Assembly: GCA_024998625.1 (NCBI GenBank)
Contig: JACOEL010000002.1
Coordinates: forward strand, 310,001-374,000
Length of the DNA stretch: 64,000 nucleotides
Source: Nitrospira sp.
Lineage (GTDB): Bacteria > Nitrospirota > Nitrospiria > Nitrospirales > Nitrospiraceae
Reading direction: 5' to 3'
Shown here: positions 1 to 9,130 of the stretch, one piece after another
Numbering within the stretch: position 1 is the stretch's first letter
Layout: each line of letters begins with the position of its first letter
Program-made: the position numbers and the translations under genes
Notes under the pieces: generated by a model
The model's input: the letters and a program-made list of their open reading frames with translations, nothing else
Database searches by the model: none
What the model was told of the DNA's origin: nothing

Positions 1-9
1 CGCGAACGC

Positions 10-39
10 CTTGAGAGTAGGGGATCATCTGCTCTCAAG
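10..39. terminator. Stem-loop ahead of the first gene
   Basis: An 11-bp stem (CTTGAGAGTAG at 10-20 with CTGCTCTCAAG at 29-39, one G-U wobble) encloses an 8-base loop. No T-tract follows, so it may end a gene to the left of the window or act in the leader of the gene starting at 74. Confidence 0.5.
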
Positions 40-73
40 ACTTGCGTGAAACGACCGGCGTGAAAGGTGAAAC

Positions 74-1093
74 GTGCCGAGTTTTGCCAAGAAAGTTGCG
101 CTCACCGCCCTGCCGCTCCTGCTACTTTTCACCGGGCCGTCGGAAGCCCAGGTTGCCGTCCAATCCGTCGCCTCCGTCGGCTTCACCGTCTCGGATATGG
201 ACCGATCCATCGCCTTCTACCGGGACGTGTTGACGTTCACGCCGCTGAGTGACGTGGAGGTTGATGGGCCTGAATATGATCAATTCTGGAGCATGTTCGG
301 CGTGCGCGCGCGAGTCGTGAGGCTGCAACTCGGCGAGCAGCAACTGGTGCTGACCGAGTTTCTCTCGCCCCCGGACCTGCGACCGATTCCGATGCCGTCC
401 TACAGCCATGATCTCTGGTTCCAGCATTGCGCCATCGTCGTGCGCGACATGGAGGCCGCCTGGGCGCAGTTGCGGAAGCACCATGTCCGCCAGGTGTCGC
501 CGCGGCCGCAGACCATCCCGAGCTCGAATGTCGCTGCCGCCGGCATCAAGGCGATGAAGTTTCGAGATCCGGACGGACATAATCTCGAACTGCTCTGGTT
601 CCCGGATGGCAAGGGGCATCCACGCTGGCAGAGGAGCGGGACCGACCTGTTCTTGGGGATCGATCACACGGCGATGACGGTCCGGAGCACGGAGAACAGC
701 ACCAAGTTTTATCGCGACCTGTTGGGGATGACGGTCTCCGGAGGCACGCTCAATATGGGCGCGACCCAACAGTATCTCGACAGTTTGCCCGGCGCCCGCA
801 CCCGCGTCACCGGCCTGGTCCCGAAGCTGACCCCGCCGAGCCTGGAATTTTTGGAATATGAACTCCCGACGGCGGGACGGCCTTTCCCCATCGATTCGCA
901 CCCGACCGATCTCTGGCATTGGCAGACGACGCTTGTGGTGTCCGATGTGGAGGCAGCCGCATCAGCATTGCGAGACGCGGCGCAGTTCGTGTCATCCGGC
1001 GTGGTGACGTTGCCGGATAAGAGTGTGGGATTCGGGAAAGGCTTCCTGGTGCGAGATCCCGACGGACATGTGATGCAAGTGGTTTCACCATGA
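74..1093 (+). CDS. Exported protein with two VOC (glyoxalase-like) domains
   Basis: The 339-residue protein starts at GTG with AAAGGTG just upstream. Residues 1-25 form a signal peptide (KK then a Leu-rich core, ending near SEAQ), so it acts in the periplasm. Two vicinal-oxygen-chelate repeats follow, about 35-175 and 195-338. Each carries the typical features: a V-x-D-M/S-x-x-S-I/T-x-F-Y-R-D start and an R-D-P-D-G-H end. VOC proteins bind a metal and act as dioxygenases, glyoxalases or resistance proteins; the substrate cannot be told here. An exported tandem VOC is less common than cytosolic forms. The start codon lies inside a short intergenic repeat (59-76) that recurs at 38672. Confidence 0.8.
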   Translation: MPSFAKKVALTALPLLLLFTGPSEAQVAVQSVASVGFTVSDMDRSIAFYRDVLTFTPLSDVEVDGPEYDQFWSMFGVRARVVRLQLGEQQLVLTEFLSPPDLRPIPMPSYSHDLWFQHCAIVVRDMEAAWAQLRKHHVRQVSPRPQTIPSSNVAAAGIKAMKFRDPDGHNLELLWFPDGKGHPRWQRSGTDLFLGIDHTAMTVRSTENSTKFYRDLLGMTVSGGTLNMGATQQYLDSLPGARTRVTGLVPKLTPPSLEFLEYELPTAGRPFPIDSHPTDLWHWQTTLVVSDVEAAASALRDAAQFVSSGVVTLPDKSVGFGKGFLVRDPDGHVMQVVSP

Positions 1094-1120
1094 ACGCCGT
1101 CACGATGGTCTCCACAGGGG

Positions 1121-1879
1121 ATGTCGCGCACGATGACGACCTGGATCAAGCTGGGTTGTGGCGCCTTGGCGGTGGCCGCCGCTTGGTGGGGGCTCTCCTC
1201 ATTCGACTATGAGCGATATTTTTCGCCGACCGCGCTCGCGCAATGGCTCAATGACGCCGGCCCGCTGGGGCCGCTGCTGTTGATCGGAGGCATGGTCGGG
1301 GCGGTGATCGTCCCGCCGATTCCCAGTTTGCCGCTGGACCTCGCAGCCGGAGCGGCCTTCGGCCCGTTCTACGGCGCACTTTATGCCGTGATCGGCGCGG
1401 AGATCGGCGCGATCTTCTGTTTTCTCATCGCGCGCGTGTTGGGCCGCGAGGCGCTGTCGCACCTCATGAAAACGGAGCATACGTTTTGCCGGATGTGCAC
1501 GGATCATCAGTTGATGGGCGCCATGTTCATCGCCCGGTTCATCCCGATCTTTTCATTCGACGTGGTGAGTTACGGCGCCGGCCTCACGAATATGTCGCTC
1601 AAAGCCTTCGCACTGGCCACCCTGTTCGGCATGGCGCCGCCGACCTTCGCGTTCGTGTATCTCGGTAGCAGCGTCGTCAGCGCCCAATGGCCGTTGATCG
1701 CCGCCGGCGTCGTGATGGTCGCCTTCTTTCTGGCGATGCCCAAGATCCTCGCCAAGTACCGGACGAGTCCCTTTGCGCGGCTCTTCCTCGGACCCCCGCC
1801 GGCCTCGGCGGCGGTCCGAATGGAAATCCCTCTGCAGATTCGCTGTATAGGCTGTGGTGCGCCCATGCCTCCTGGATGA
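1121..1879 (+). CDS. TVP38/TMEM64 (SNARE-associated/DedA-like) membrane protein
   Basis: A 252-residue polytopic inner-membrane protein. Hydrophobic segments lie at about 8-25, 45-70, 80-105, 135-160, 165-185 and 190-210. The central region carries the family pattern: Pro-rich entry (PPIPSLPLDLAAGAAFGPFYG), G-x-x-I-G-A, then F-x-x-R-F-x-P near 140. The family is linked to lipid or small-molecule transport, but no substrate is set. The tail holds an unusual C-x-x-C (RCIGCG) near the C terminus, seen directly, of unknown meaning. It starts 28 bp after the VOC gene, so the two are probably co-transcribed. Confidence 0.8.
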   Translation: MSRTMTTWIKLGCGALAVAAAWWGLSSFDYERYFSPTALAQWLNDAGPLGPLLLIGGMVGAVIVPPIPSLPLDLAAGAAFGPFYGALYAVIGAEIGAIFCFLIARVLGREALSHLMKTEHTFCRMCTDHQLMGAMFIARFIPIFSFDVVSYGAGLTNMSLKAFALATLFGMAPPTFAFVYLGSSVVSAQWPLIAAGVVMVAFFLAMPKILAKYRTSPFARLFLGPPPASAAVRMEIPLQIRCIGCGAPMPPG

Positions 1880-1921
1880 TGGACTTCGAGCGACTCACAC
1901 TCCCTCCCGGCTTATCCTTAG

Positions 1922-1951
1922 TTGCGACACTTTCCCCTCCGGTGCTAGACT
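1922..1951 (+). promoter_or_regulatory. Possible sigma70-type promoter for the sigma54 activator gene
   Basis: TTGCGA at 1922-1927 and TAGACT at 1946-1951 are separated by 18 bases, each matching 4 of 6 consensus positions. It is about 40 bp before the start codon. Prediction by eye only. Confidence 0.35.
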
Positions 1952-1988
1952 TTACACGATTTTTCCTGCCCTCCACGGTCCTCAGTAG

Positions 1989-4811
1989 GTGAGTGCGATG
2001 GCATCTCCAGACCTTGAAGAAGCCCTCCGACGCAGCGAGGAATTGGCCACTCGCCTGATCGAAAGCAGTCGCGATTGCATCAAGGTGCCTGATCTCAACG
2101 GGCATCTTCTGTCCATGAACGCTCACGGCATGACGGCACTGGAGATCTGCGACTTCGGCCCGCTGGTCGGTTCGCCCTGGATTGAGTTCTGGGACGGACA
2201 AGATCGGGAGCACGCGAGGGCTGCAATCGAACAGGCGCGTCAGGGGGAGGTCGGCCGGTTCACGGGATTCTTCGCGACCGGACAGACCAAGACGCCGAAA
2301 TGGTGGGATGTCTCGGTGACCGCCATTCTCGATAAAGAAGGCAAGCCCGAGCAGTTGCTCGCGATTTCGCGTGACGTCACGAGGCTGAAGGAAGCCGAGC
2401 AGGCGATTCAGCAAGCCTACGGCCGATTGGAACAGCAGGTTGCCGCCAGGACGCGCGATCTTGCCCAGACCGGCCTTGTGCTTCGGCAGATCGTCGAAGG
2501 GGTCGAGTCGAAAATCGGTGAACAGTTTTTCCCCTCGCTCGTGCAGCAGTTGGCCACCGCGCTCGGCGTGGATTATGCCTATGTGTCCGAGCTCAGGGAG
2601 GATGGCATCAGCTTCCGATCCAGAGCGGGATGGGGCAAAGGGCAGCCGCTCCCCCAGTTCGACGTGCCGGCGCACGGCCCCTGCGAAACTGTGCTGACAC
2701 GCAAATGTGTCCACCATCCGGACCAACTGCGCGAGTTGTATCCTCACGTTCAACTCATCCAGAACATCGGCGTCGAGAGCTACTGTGGGGTGCCGATTGT
2801 GGATGGCTCGGACCGGGTCATCGGGCACTTGGCAATCATGGATTGCAAGCCGATGCTCGATCACGTGCGAACGACATCGATCCTTGGCATCTTTGCGATG
2901 CGAGCGGCTGCGGAGTTCGAGCGGTTACGGTTTGAACGAGCGCTACGCAAGAGCGATCTCACGTTGCGGAAGATCGATGAGGGGACGGCGGGGGCCACCG
3001 GCGCGGCCTTTTTCCCCTCATTGGTCAAAAGTCTCGCGGAAGCGCTCCAGACCAAATACGCCTTCGTCTCCAAGTTTGTCAGCGGTTCGCATACGCGCGT
3101 GCGCACGCTGGCGTTCTGGCATGGCGACGGCTTCCTCGACAACTTCGAATACGATCTGCCCCACACCCCTTGTGAGCGCGTGTTAGCGGGAGAAGTGTGT
3201 CTGTTCGCGGAGAAGGTACAGGACTTGTTCCCTGAGCATCGGGAGGATCTGGCGAAGCTGGGTGTCGAGAGTTACCTCGCCATTCCTGTGTCGGACCGCT
3301 CCGGCGCGGTCATGGGGCATCTCGCCGTCATGGATACCAAGCCGATGCACGACGACGCTCGGGTGCTGTCGGTGTTCAAGATTTTCGGGGTCCGGGCAGG
3401 CGCCGAGTTGGAGCGAGAACGCATGGATGCGCAGCTGAAAGAGAACGAGGAGCGATTGCGGGACCTGTTTGACGAGGCTCCCATTGCCTATGTGCACGAA
3501 GGATTGGACACCCGCTTTCTGCGGGCCAATCGCGCGGCGATGCGGAGCCTGGGCATCACGCCGGAAGAAGTCAACGGGACGTATGGCCGCAGTTTTATTC
3601 CGGACACGCCGGATGCCCAGCGCCGCTTGAAGGAAGCCTTCGATTCCGTCGGGCGTGGTGCCGACACCAGCGGCGTGGTGCTGGAATTGCGCCGTAAGGA
3701 CAACGGCAACCCGCTCTGGATCCAATGGTGGTCGAAGCCGGATCCCAGTGGAACCTACACCCGCACCATGTTCGTGGATATTACCGAGCGTGTGCTGATG
3801 GAGCAGGAAAAGGCCCGGCTCGAAGCCCAGAACGTCTACCTGCAAGAAGAAATCAAGGGCGCGCACAATTTCGAAGAACTGATCGGGTCGTCGACGTCGC
3901 TCAGAAAAGTGCTCAAGAACGTGGAGCGGGTGGCGCCGACCGATTCGGCGGTGCTCATCACCGGTGAAACCGGCACCGGCAAGGAACTGATTGCGCGCGC
4001 GGTTCATAATCTGAGCCCGCGTAAGGATCGCCCCTTGGTGAAGGTGAACTGCGCCGCCATCCCGGCCGGCCTGATCGAAAGCGAACTTTTTGGCCACGAA
4101 AAGGGCGCCTTCACCGGCGCGCTCACGAAGAAGATGGGCCGCTTTGAAGTGGCGGATAAGGGCACGATTTTTCTCGATGAGATCGGCGATTTGCCGCTGG
4201 ATCTGCAATCGAAGCTGCTGCGGGTGTTACAGGAAGGCGAATTCGAGCGGGTCGGCGGTACGCAGACCTTCAAAGTGAAGGTGCGGGTGATCGCCGCCAC
4301 GAACCGGGATCTGGCACAGCAATCGAAGGGCGGGCACTACCGCCCCGATCTCTATTACCGGTTGAACGTGTTTCCGATTCACCTGCCGCCGTTGCGTGAG
4401 CGGGAGAACGATATCCCGCTGCTGGTGCAGTACTTCGTCCGCAAGTTCGCCGCGAACTTCGGGAAGAAGATCGACCGGATTCCCGAACGGATGATGACGG
4501 CGCTCCAGCGGTATCCCTGGCCTGGCAACATCCGCGAACTGGAACATGTCATCGAACGGGCGGTCATTCTCAGCGAAGGACCGGAATTGGAACCAATTGA
4601 ATGGTTGTCGCCGTCTGACGGCAAGGCCGGTTGGGACAAGACGCGCACCCTTGAGGAAGCAGAACGGCAGCACATTGTCGACGTGTTGGAGCAGACCAGC
4701 TGGCGCGTGAGTGGTCCCAGGGGCGCGGCTGCCGTTCTTGGATTGAAACCGACGACCCTTGAGGCCAAGATGAAGAAGCTCGGCATCGAACGCAAGCAGC
4801 GTGAAGCGTAA
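1989..4811 (+). CDS. Sigma54-dependent activator with PAS-GAF-GAF-PAS sensor region
   Basis: 940 residues. Domains in order: PAS (about 10-130), a linker coiled coil, two GAF domains (about 165-315 and 320-475), a second PAS (about 490-605), an AAA+ sigma54-interaction domain with Walker A GETGTGKE at 659-666 and GAFTGA at 706-711, and a Fis-type helix-turn-helix at the C terminus. It has no receiver domain, so like FhlA it would sense a small ligand or redox signal directly. The two GAF domains are clear duplicates: both contain F-F-P-S-L-V near their start and G-H-L-A-(I/V)-M-D late. The annotated start is GTG at 1989. ATG at 1998 is an equally good or better start because TAGGTGAG lies 5 bases before it. 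Its target promoter is not identified. Confidence 0.9.
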   Translation: MSAMASPDLEEALRRSEELATRLIESSRDCIKVPDLNGHLLSMNAHGMTALEICDFGPLVGSPWIEFWDGQDREHARAAIEQARQGEVGRFTGFFATGQTKTPKWWDVSVTAILDKEGKPEQLLAISRDVTRLKEAEQAIQQAYGRLEQQVAARTRDLAQTGLVLRQIVEGVESKIGEQFFPSLVQQLATALGVDYAYVSELREDGISFRSRAGWGKGQPLPQFDVPAHGPCETVLTRKCVHHPDQLRELYPHVQLIQNIGVESYCGVPIVDGSDRVIGHLAIMDCKPMLDHVRTTSILGIFAMRAAAEFERLRFERALRKSDLTLRKIDEGTAGATGAAFFPSLVKSLAEALQTKYAFVSKFVSGSHTRVRTLAFWHGDGFLDNFEYDLPHTPCERVLAGEVCLFAEKVQDLFPEHREDLAKLGVESYLAIPVSDRSGAVMGHLAVMDTKPMHDDARVLSVFKIFGVRAGAELERERMDAQLKENEERLRDLFDEAPIAYVHEGLDTRFLRANRAAMRSLGITPEEVNGTYGRSFIPDTPDAQRRLKEAFDSVGRGADTSGVVLELRRKDNGNPLWIQWWSKPDPSGTYTRTMFVDITERVLMEQEKARLEAQNVYLQEEIKGAHNFEELIGSSTSLRKVLKNVERVAPTDSAVLITGETGTGKELIARAVHNLSPRKDRPLVKVNCAAIPAGLIESELFGHEKGAFTGALTKKMGRFEVADKGTIFLDEIGDLPLDLQSKLLRVLQEGEFERVGGTQTFKVKVRVIAATNRDLAQQSKGGHYRPDLYYRLNVFPIHLPPLRERENDIPLLVQYFVRKFAANFGKKIDRIPERMMTALQRYPWPGNIRELEHVIERAVILSEGPELEPIEWLSPSDGKAGWDKTRTLEEAERQHIVDVLEQTSWRVSGPRGAAAVLGLKPTTLEAKMKKLGIERKQREA

Positions 4812-5148
4812 AACATCGTTTGTGACGCGCGAACCGGTATAGCGACCCTTCTCTTATCCCGCCCTCTCTTTTTTCTGACCGTTCCCAATCCGTCACACCC
4901 ACGCTGCTGCTCCAGCCCGATTCTGTTCACGATCCACGAACGGCGGTCCTTTCTCCCAATATATCGTGACGGTCCCAATATTTGGGGAATCCATCCTGCG
5001 CTGACAGACGGCTGTTTCCAGCAACGTTCTTCCATTTCCCATCGCATTGATGAGCACTTAGCCTATCAGGCGGCACTGCCGCGCTGTGTGGCATCGCTGT
5101 TGCTGTTGAGTCTGTTCGGTGCAGGACGGCAAAGGAGATTCTGGAGCG
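4812..5148. other. Intergenic region with a direct repeat
   Basis: No convincing gene. The region holds two copies of TCCCAATAT (4954-4962 and 4973-4981), 19 bases apart start to start, the second merging into a near-palindrome (CCCAATATTTGGGG). It may contain the promoter and operator for the STAS/ECF operon that follows. Confidence 0.4.
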
Positions 5149-5418
5149 ATGTTGAAGATCACCAAAATTCAAGAAAGCGGAAGCGACGTCCTTCTCAAAC
5201 TGGAAGGAAAGATCATGGCGCAGTGGGCCTCTCTCCTCGACGGCGAGTGTCGCTCGTTCCTCCGGCAGAAGAAGGCCGTCTATCTGGACTGTTCCCATGT
5301 GGATTTTATCGATCAGCGAGGAGTGGAGGTGGTCAAGAACTTCCCTTCCACACAAGTTACCCTGATGAGCGCTCCCGGGTTTGTGACGGAGTTGCTGCAG
5401 ATTGGAGGCCAGTCATGA
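5149..5418 (+). CDS. STAS-domain protein (anti-anti-sigma-like)
   Basis: 89 residues, starting at ATG 5149 with AAAGGAG and GGAG upstream. An in-frame codon at 5119 would add ten residues without a better ribosome site. The fold pattern is that of STAS domains: two beta strands, then V-Y-L-D-C-S-H-V-D-F-I-D-Q-R-G near residues 46-60, where SpoIIAA-like proteins carry the phosphorylatable Ser after the Asp. Here Gln-Arg replaces the usual Ser-Ser, so classical serine phosphorylation is unlikely. Its stop overlaps the start of the ECF sigma gene (ATGA), so the two are translationally coupled and probably regulate each other. Confidence 0.7.
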   Translation: MLKITKIQESGSDVLLKLEGKIMAQWASLLDGECRSFLRQKKAVYLDCSHVDFIDQRGVEVVKNFPSTQVTLMSAPGFVTELLQIGGQS

Positions 5419-6146
5419 ATTCAGCCATCACCACCTATCACGAATCGCCGGGACAGTCCTTCCTGGCCGGAGAATCGACGGTCGTTTCGGCAGGCACGCC
5501 GCCTTCGGAAGCAGGGCGGACCCTCCTTGCCAGGCTCCGCGCCGGTGATGAGGGTGCGTTCGGCGAGTTGGTCGACAAACATCACGGCGCACTGATTCGG
5601 ATGGCTCTAAGCCACGTGGCGGATCGGGAGGTGGCCGAGGAAGTGGTGCAAGACACGTGGATAGCCGTGATCGAAGGGTTGTCCCGCTTCGAGGGACGCT
5701 CGTCGCTGCGGACCTGGATCTTCGGGATTCTGATTCATAAGGCGAAGGACCGGGGCGTGCGCGAGAAGCGGCACAGGACGTTCTCCGCCTTCGATTCCCA
5801 CGAGGACGACCACGATGAAGCGCTCGATCCCTCCCGTTTCCATCAATCGGGCGAGTGGGCCGGTCATTGGGCCTTCCCGCCGCAACCGTGGGACGACCAG
5901 ACCCCTGAGAAGCTCCTGGCCTCACAGCAGGCGGTCGCGGCAATGCAGCGGGCGATCGACGCCCTGCCGGTTACGCTGAAAGAGGTCTTGATTCTTCGCG
6001 ATGTCGATGGGCTGGAATCGCAGGAGGTATGCGAGTTGCTGAAGATCACGGAAACCAATCTGTATGTGCGCTTACACCGGGCCCGAGAGCGCGTGCGCCG
6101 GGCGGTGGAGGTCTATCTGGAAGGGATGGTGCCTGAGGCAGTGTAA
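5415..6146 (+). CDS. ECF-type RNA polymerase sigma factor
   Basis: 243 residues from ATG 5415, which overlaps the stop of the STAS gene. Sigma region 2 lies at about 35-105 (E-E-V-V-Q-D-T-W and the R-T-W-I-F-G-I-L motif), and region 4 at about 175-235 (L-P-V-T-L-K-E-V-L-I-L-R-D-V-D-G-L). The linker is long and Trp-rich (GEWAGHWAFPPQPW). The same G-H-W feature occurs in the ECF factor at 57658-58254, so the two belong to one subfamily. A small zinc-finger protein follows, as is normal for an ECF factor and its anti-sigma partner. Confidence 0.9.
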   Translation: MNSAITTYHESPGQSFLAGESTVVSAGTPPSEAGRTLLARLRAGDEGAFGELVDKHHGALIRMALSHVADREVAEEVVQDTWIAVIEGLSRFEGRSSLRTWIFGILIHKAKDRGVREKRHRTFSAFDSHEDDHDEALDPSRFHQSGEWAGHWAFPPQPWDDQTPEKLLASQQAVAAMQRAIDALPVTLKEVLILRDVDGLESQEVCELLKITETNLYVRLHRARERVRRAVEVYLEGMVPEAV

Positions 6147-6201
6147 GAAATGCCTGAACGGGGAGACTGAGGGATGAGTACCATCACTGGAGGTCCTCCC
6201 C

Positions 6202-6483
6202 ATGGCACACGATGCGTTTGAACGCACGGCACCGGACATCACGTGCCGTGAGGTGGTCGACCGGACCTCGGCGTACCTCGATGAGCATGTGGGTGATCCG
6301 ATAAAAGTTCGCCTGACCATGCATCTGTCCAGCTGTATCGGTTGTGGGACGTATGTGAAACAGATTGCGTCCATTCGGAACCTGCTCGGATTGCTGCCGG
6401 GAGCAGTCGAGGAACCGGCCCGGCGTGACCGTTTGTGCCGGATATTCTCGGCGCGACAGCAGCGGCTGTCGTCGGCCACATGA
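6202..6483 (+). CDS. Small zinc-finger (zf-HC2) protein, probable anti-sigma factor
   Basis: 93 residues, with GGAGGT 7 bases before the ATG. It carries the zinc-binding H-x-x-x-C-x-x-C signature (HLSSCIGC) near residues 41-48, preceded by a possible first ligand at Cys15. Anti-sigma domains of this type hold their ECF sigma factor and release it on a stimulus. There is no membrane segment, so it is a soluble form. It lies 55 bp after the ECF gene in the same direction. The equivalent gene at 57380-57661 is a paralogue in the same context. Confidence 0.8.
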   Translation: MAHDAFERTAPDITCREVVDRTSAYLDEHVGDPIKVRLTMHLSSCIGCGTYVKQIASIRNLLGLLPGAVEEPARRDRLCRIFSARQQRLSSAT

Positions 6484-6494
6484 GCGCAGCACGC

Positions 6495-6509
6495 CCTCGT
6501 GAGACGAGG
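6495..6509. terminator. Short hairpin after the anti-sigma gene
   Basis: CCTCGT and ACGAGG flank a three-base GAG loop about 12 bp after the anti-sigma stop. There is no T-tract, so it is a weak terminator candidate at best. Confidence 0.3.
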
Positions 6510-6640
6510 CAATCGACCGATTCCTGACGGACACAAGCGGCAGCCATCGGGGGCCGGTAGAGTGTAACCTGGTTCCATTTTGCAGGACCATCCGATGGGC
6601 TCAGGTCTCTCGGGAGCGATTCGTCAGCACGAGGAGGCGC

Positions 6641-7987
6641 ATGGAGAGCGCATTACTTTACGACCGGCTGCAGTTTGCCGTTACCTCCACCTTTCACTAT
6701 CTCTTTCCGCAATTGACGATGGGTTTGGCTCTGCCGCTGGTCTATTTTCGGACCAGGGATCTCCTGAGTGCCGACGATCATTTTCATCATGTGGCCCGGT
6801 TCTGGACCAGTATCTTTGCCCTGAGCTTTGCCTTTGGCGTCGTGACCGGCATTCCCTTGGAATTTCAATTCGGCACGAACTGGGCGAAGTTCTCCAATTA
6901 CGCGGGGGGAGTCATCGGGCAAACCCTGGCGATGGAAGGGGTGTTCGCATTCTTCCTGGAGTCTTCTTTCTTAGGGCTGTTGCTGTTCGGCGAGAATCGA
7001 TTCAGCCGCCGCGTGCAGTGGGTTGCCGCGCTGATGTTGTTCCTGGGCTCCTGGCTGTCCGGGTATTTCATCTTGGCCACCAACGCCTGGATGCAACATC
7101 CTGTGGCCTATCGTGTGGCCGAGGATGGTCGCTTGGTCGTGGACAGTGTGATCGGGTTGCTCAGCAATCCCTGGCTCTTCTGGCAGTTCGCCCACAACAT
7201 GACTGCTGCAGTGGTGACCGGGTCCTTCGTGATGGCGGCGGTCGGCGCCTTCTATCTATTGGCTGGTCAGCACCGGTCCCATGCCAAGACCTATCTACGC
7301 ACCGGGGTGGTCGTCGGGGCCGTCGCTTCCATGTTGATGATCTCGCCGACAGGACATGAAAACGCCAGGCAGGTGTTCGAGTATCAGCCGATCAAGGGTG
7401 CCGCCTTCGAGGGGCTGTTTCGCACCGAGCGGGGAGCCGATGTCGTGTTAGTCGGCCAGCCGAATGTGGAAACCATGACCATCGATAATCCACTGGTGAT
7501 CCCATCCGCCCTGAGCCTGCTCGTGTATTACGACCTCTATGCCAATGTGAAGGGACTCGATGTGTTCGCGCTGCGAGAGTGGCCTGACAACATCCCGCTT
7601 CTCTACTACTCGTACCACATCATGGCTGGACTGGGGACCATCCTGGTGGCCGTGATGGGGCTTGCACTCCTCTGGTTGTGGCGGGGGAGGCTCTTCCAGG
7701 CAAACTGGTTGCTCTGGTTGCTCATGCTCAGCGTCCCGTTTCCCTATATCGCCACCACCGCCGGGTGGATGACGACCGAACTGGGTCGCCAGCCGTGGCT
7801 TGTGTATGGGTTGCTCCACACGGCCGATGGCGTCTCCCCCTTAGTCCATTCGGGGAACGCGCTGTTCACGCTGATCGGATTTCTCGGTCTCTACCTGTTC
7901 CTTGGCCTGCTCTTTCTGTTCCTGCTGGCCGAGACGGTTCGACATGGACCGGCAGAGCCAGCCACTGCGGGCGTCGTGTCGGGCTGA
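6641..7987 (+). CDS. cydA: Cytochrome bd-type quinol oxidase subunit I
   Basis: 448 residues; GAGGAGG precedes the ATG. The protein oxidises quinol in the inner membrane and passes electrons to oxygen through hemes b558, b595 and d. His19 lines up exactly with the E. coli heme b595/d ligand, and His185 (F-A-H-N-M) with the b558 ligand. The Q-loop lysine/glutamate pair is recognisable (QPIKGAAFEG), and G-R-Q-P-W is present. The protein lacks the long Q-loop insertion, placing it in the short-loop (CIO-like) class. About nine membrane helices are visible. cydB follows after 18 bp, forming one transcription unit. Confidence 0.93.
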   Translation: MESALLYDRLQFAVTSTFHYLFPQLTMGLALPLVYFRTRDLLSADDHFHHVARFWTSIFALSFAFGVVTGIPLEFQFGTNWAKFSNYAGGVIGQTLAMEGVFAFFLESSFLGLLLFGENRFSRRVQWVAALMLFLGSWLSGYFILATNAWMQHPVAYRVAEDGRLVVDSVIGLLSNPWLFWQFAHNMTAAVVTGSFVMAAVGAFYLLAGQHRSHAKTYLRTGVVVGAVASMLMISPTGHENARQVFEYQPIKGAAFEGLFRTERGADVVLVGQPNVETMTIDNPLVIPSALSLLVYYDLYANVKGLDVFALREWPDNIPLLYYSYHIMAGLGTILVAVMGLALLWLWRGRLFQANWLLWLLMLSVPFPYIATTAGWMTTELGRQPWLVYGLLHTADGVSPLVHSGNALFTLIGFLGLYLFLGLLFLFLLAETVRHGPAEPATAGVVSG

Positions 7988-8005
7988 TCGGAGAACGGTC
8001 ACGCG

Positions 8006-9094
8006 ATGGAAACCTTTTGGTTTGGCGCCGTCACGTTGATGTTGGCGGTCTACGTGGTGCTCGACGGCTACGATTTCGGGGTCGGCATGGTATCCCCCCT
8101 TGTCGCTCGGACGGACGAAGACCGCCGGCTGGTCCTGGCGGCCATCGGTCCGGTCTGGAGCGGCAATGAAGTATGGTTGATCGCCGCAGGAGCCGTCCTG
8201 TTCCTGGCCTTTCCCAAGGCCTATGCCGCAGGGTTCAGCGGTTTCTATCTCGCGCTGATCATCGTCCTCTGGTTGCTGATGGGGCGCGGTTTGGCCATTG
8301 AACTGCGCGGGCACCTGGACCATCCTCTCTGGAGACAATTCTGGGATGTGGTATTCGCTGTCACCAGCGCATTGCTGGCGGTCGTGTTCGGGGCCGCACT
8401 GGGCAACCTGGTTCGCGGTGTGCCGTTGAATGCCGAGGGCTACTTCTTTGTGGCACTCTGGACCAACTTCCTCCCAGGTCCTGAGCCGGGCATCCTCGAT
8501 TGGTTCACGCTGCTGCTGGCACTCACCAGCGTCGTGCTCCTAACCCTGCACGGAGCCAATTTCCTGGCCATGAAAACCATGAATGAGGTGCAGGCCAGGG
8601 CCCGGCGCGTCGCTCGCTTGACCGGGTATGCCACAGTCCTGCTGGTCGCGTCGGTTCTGCCGGTGCTTTCCCTGGTGCAGCCGTCTCTTCGGTTGAACTA
8701 CGATGCCCATCCGATCGGGTATGCTCTGCCGTTGATCGCGCTCGCCGCGCTGACAGCCATGCAGGTATTCAGAGCACAAGAGCGAGACGTGGCGGCGTTC
8801 ACCTCCTCAAGTCTGCTCCTGTTCGGCCTGCTCACCGGTATCGCCTGGGGCTCTTATCCGAACATTTTAATCGCCACCACCGATCCGGCCCACAGCTTGA
8901 CGGCTACCACTGCGTCGGCTGGAAGCTACGGTCTGCAAGCGGCCTTCTGGTGGTTTACGATCGGACTGACCGTCATCATCGCCTATCAAGTCTGGATCCA
9001 CAGCCTCTTCTGGGGGCCCGTCAAGCCGGAGTCCGGCGACTCCTCCGACCACTACTCAGCCCGTAAGATTGTCCCCTCTTCGCCGACGAAGTAG
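8006..9094 (+). CDS. cydB: Cytochrome bd-type quinol oxidase subunit II
   Basis: 362 residues with about eight to nine membrane helices. The N terminus carries the family signature: V-L-D-G-Y-D-F-G-V-G-M near residues 18-28, then G-P-V-W-S-G-N-E-V-W-L near 49-59. CydB packs against CydA and stabilises the hemes. Length and spacing to cydA are typical. No cydX-like small subunit or cydDC assembly genes are seen here. Confidence 0.93.
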   Translation: METFWFGAVTLMLAVYVVLDGYDFGVGMVSPLVARTDEDRRLVLAAIGPVWSGNEVWLIAAGAVLFLAFPKAYAAGFSGFYLALIIVLWLLMGRGLAIELRGHLDHPLWRQFWDVVFAVTSALLAVVFGAALGNLVRGVPLNAEGYFFVALWTNFLPGPEPGILDWFTLLLALTSVVLLTLHGANFLAMKTMNEVQARARRVARLTGYATVLLVASVLPVLSLVQPSLRLNYDAHPIGYALPLIALAALTAMQVFRAQERDVAAFTSSSLLLFGLLTGIAWGSYPNILIATTDPAHSLTATTASAGSYGLQAAFWWFTIGLTVIIAYQVWIHSLFWGPVKPESGDSSDHYSARKIVPSSPTK

Positions 9095-9130
9095 TAGGTC
9101 CACCATTTGTTGCATTCATGGAGCAGAATC

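Noticed and set aside
6143-6166. TGTAAGAA followed by GAACGGGG after the first ECF gene as a copy of the ECF promoter motif
   Set aside because: The spacer is six, not eleven, and the first half overlaps the stop codon of the ECF gene.
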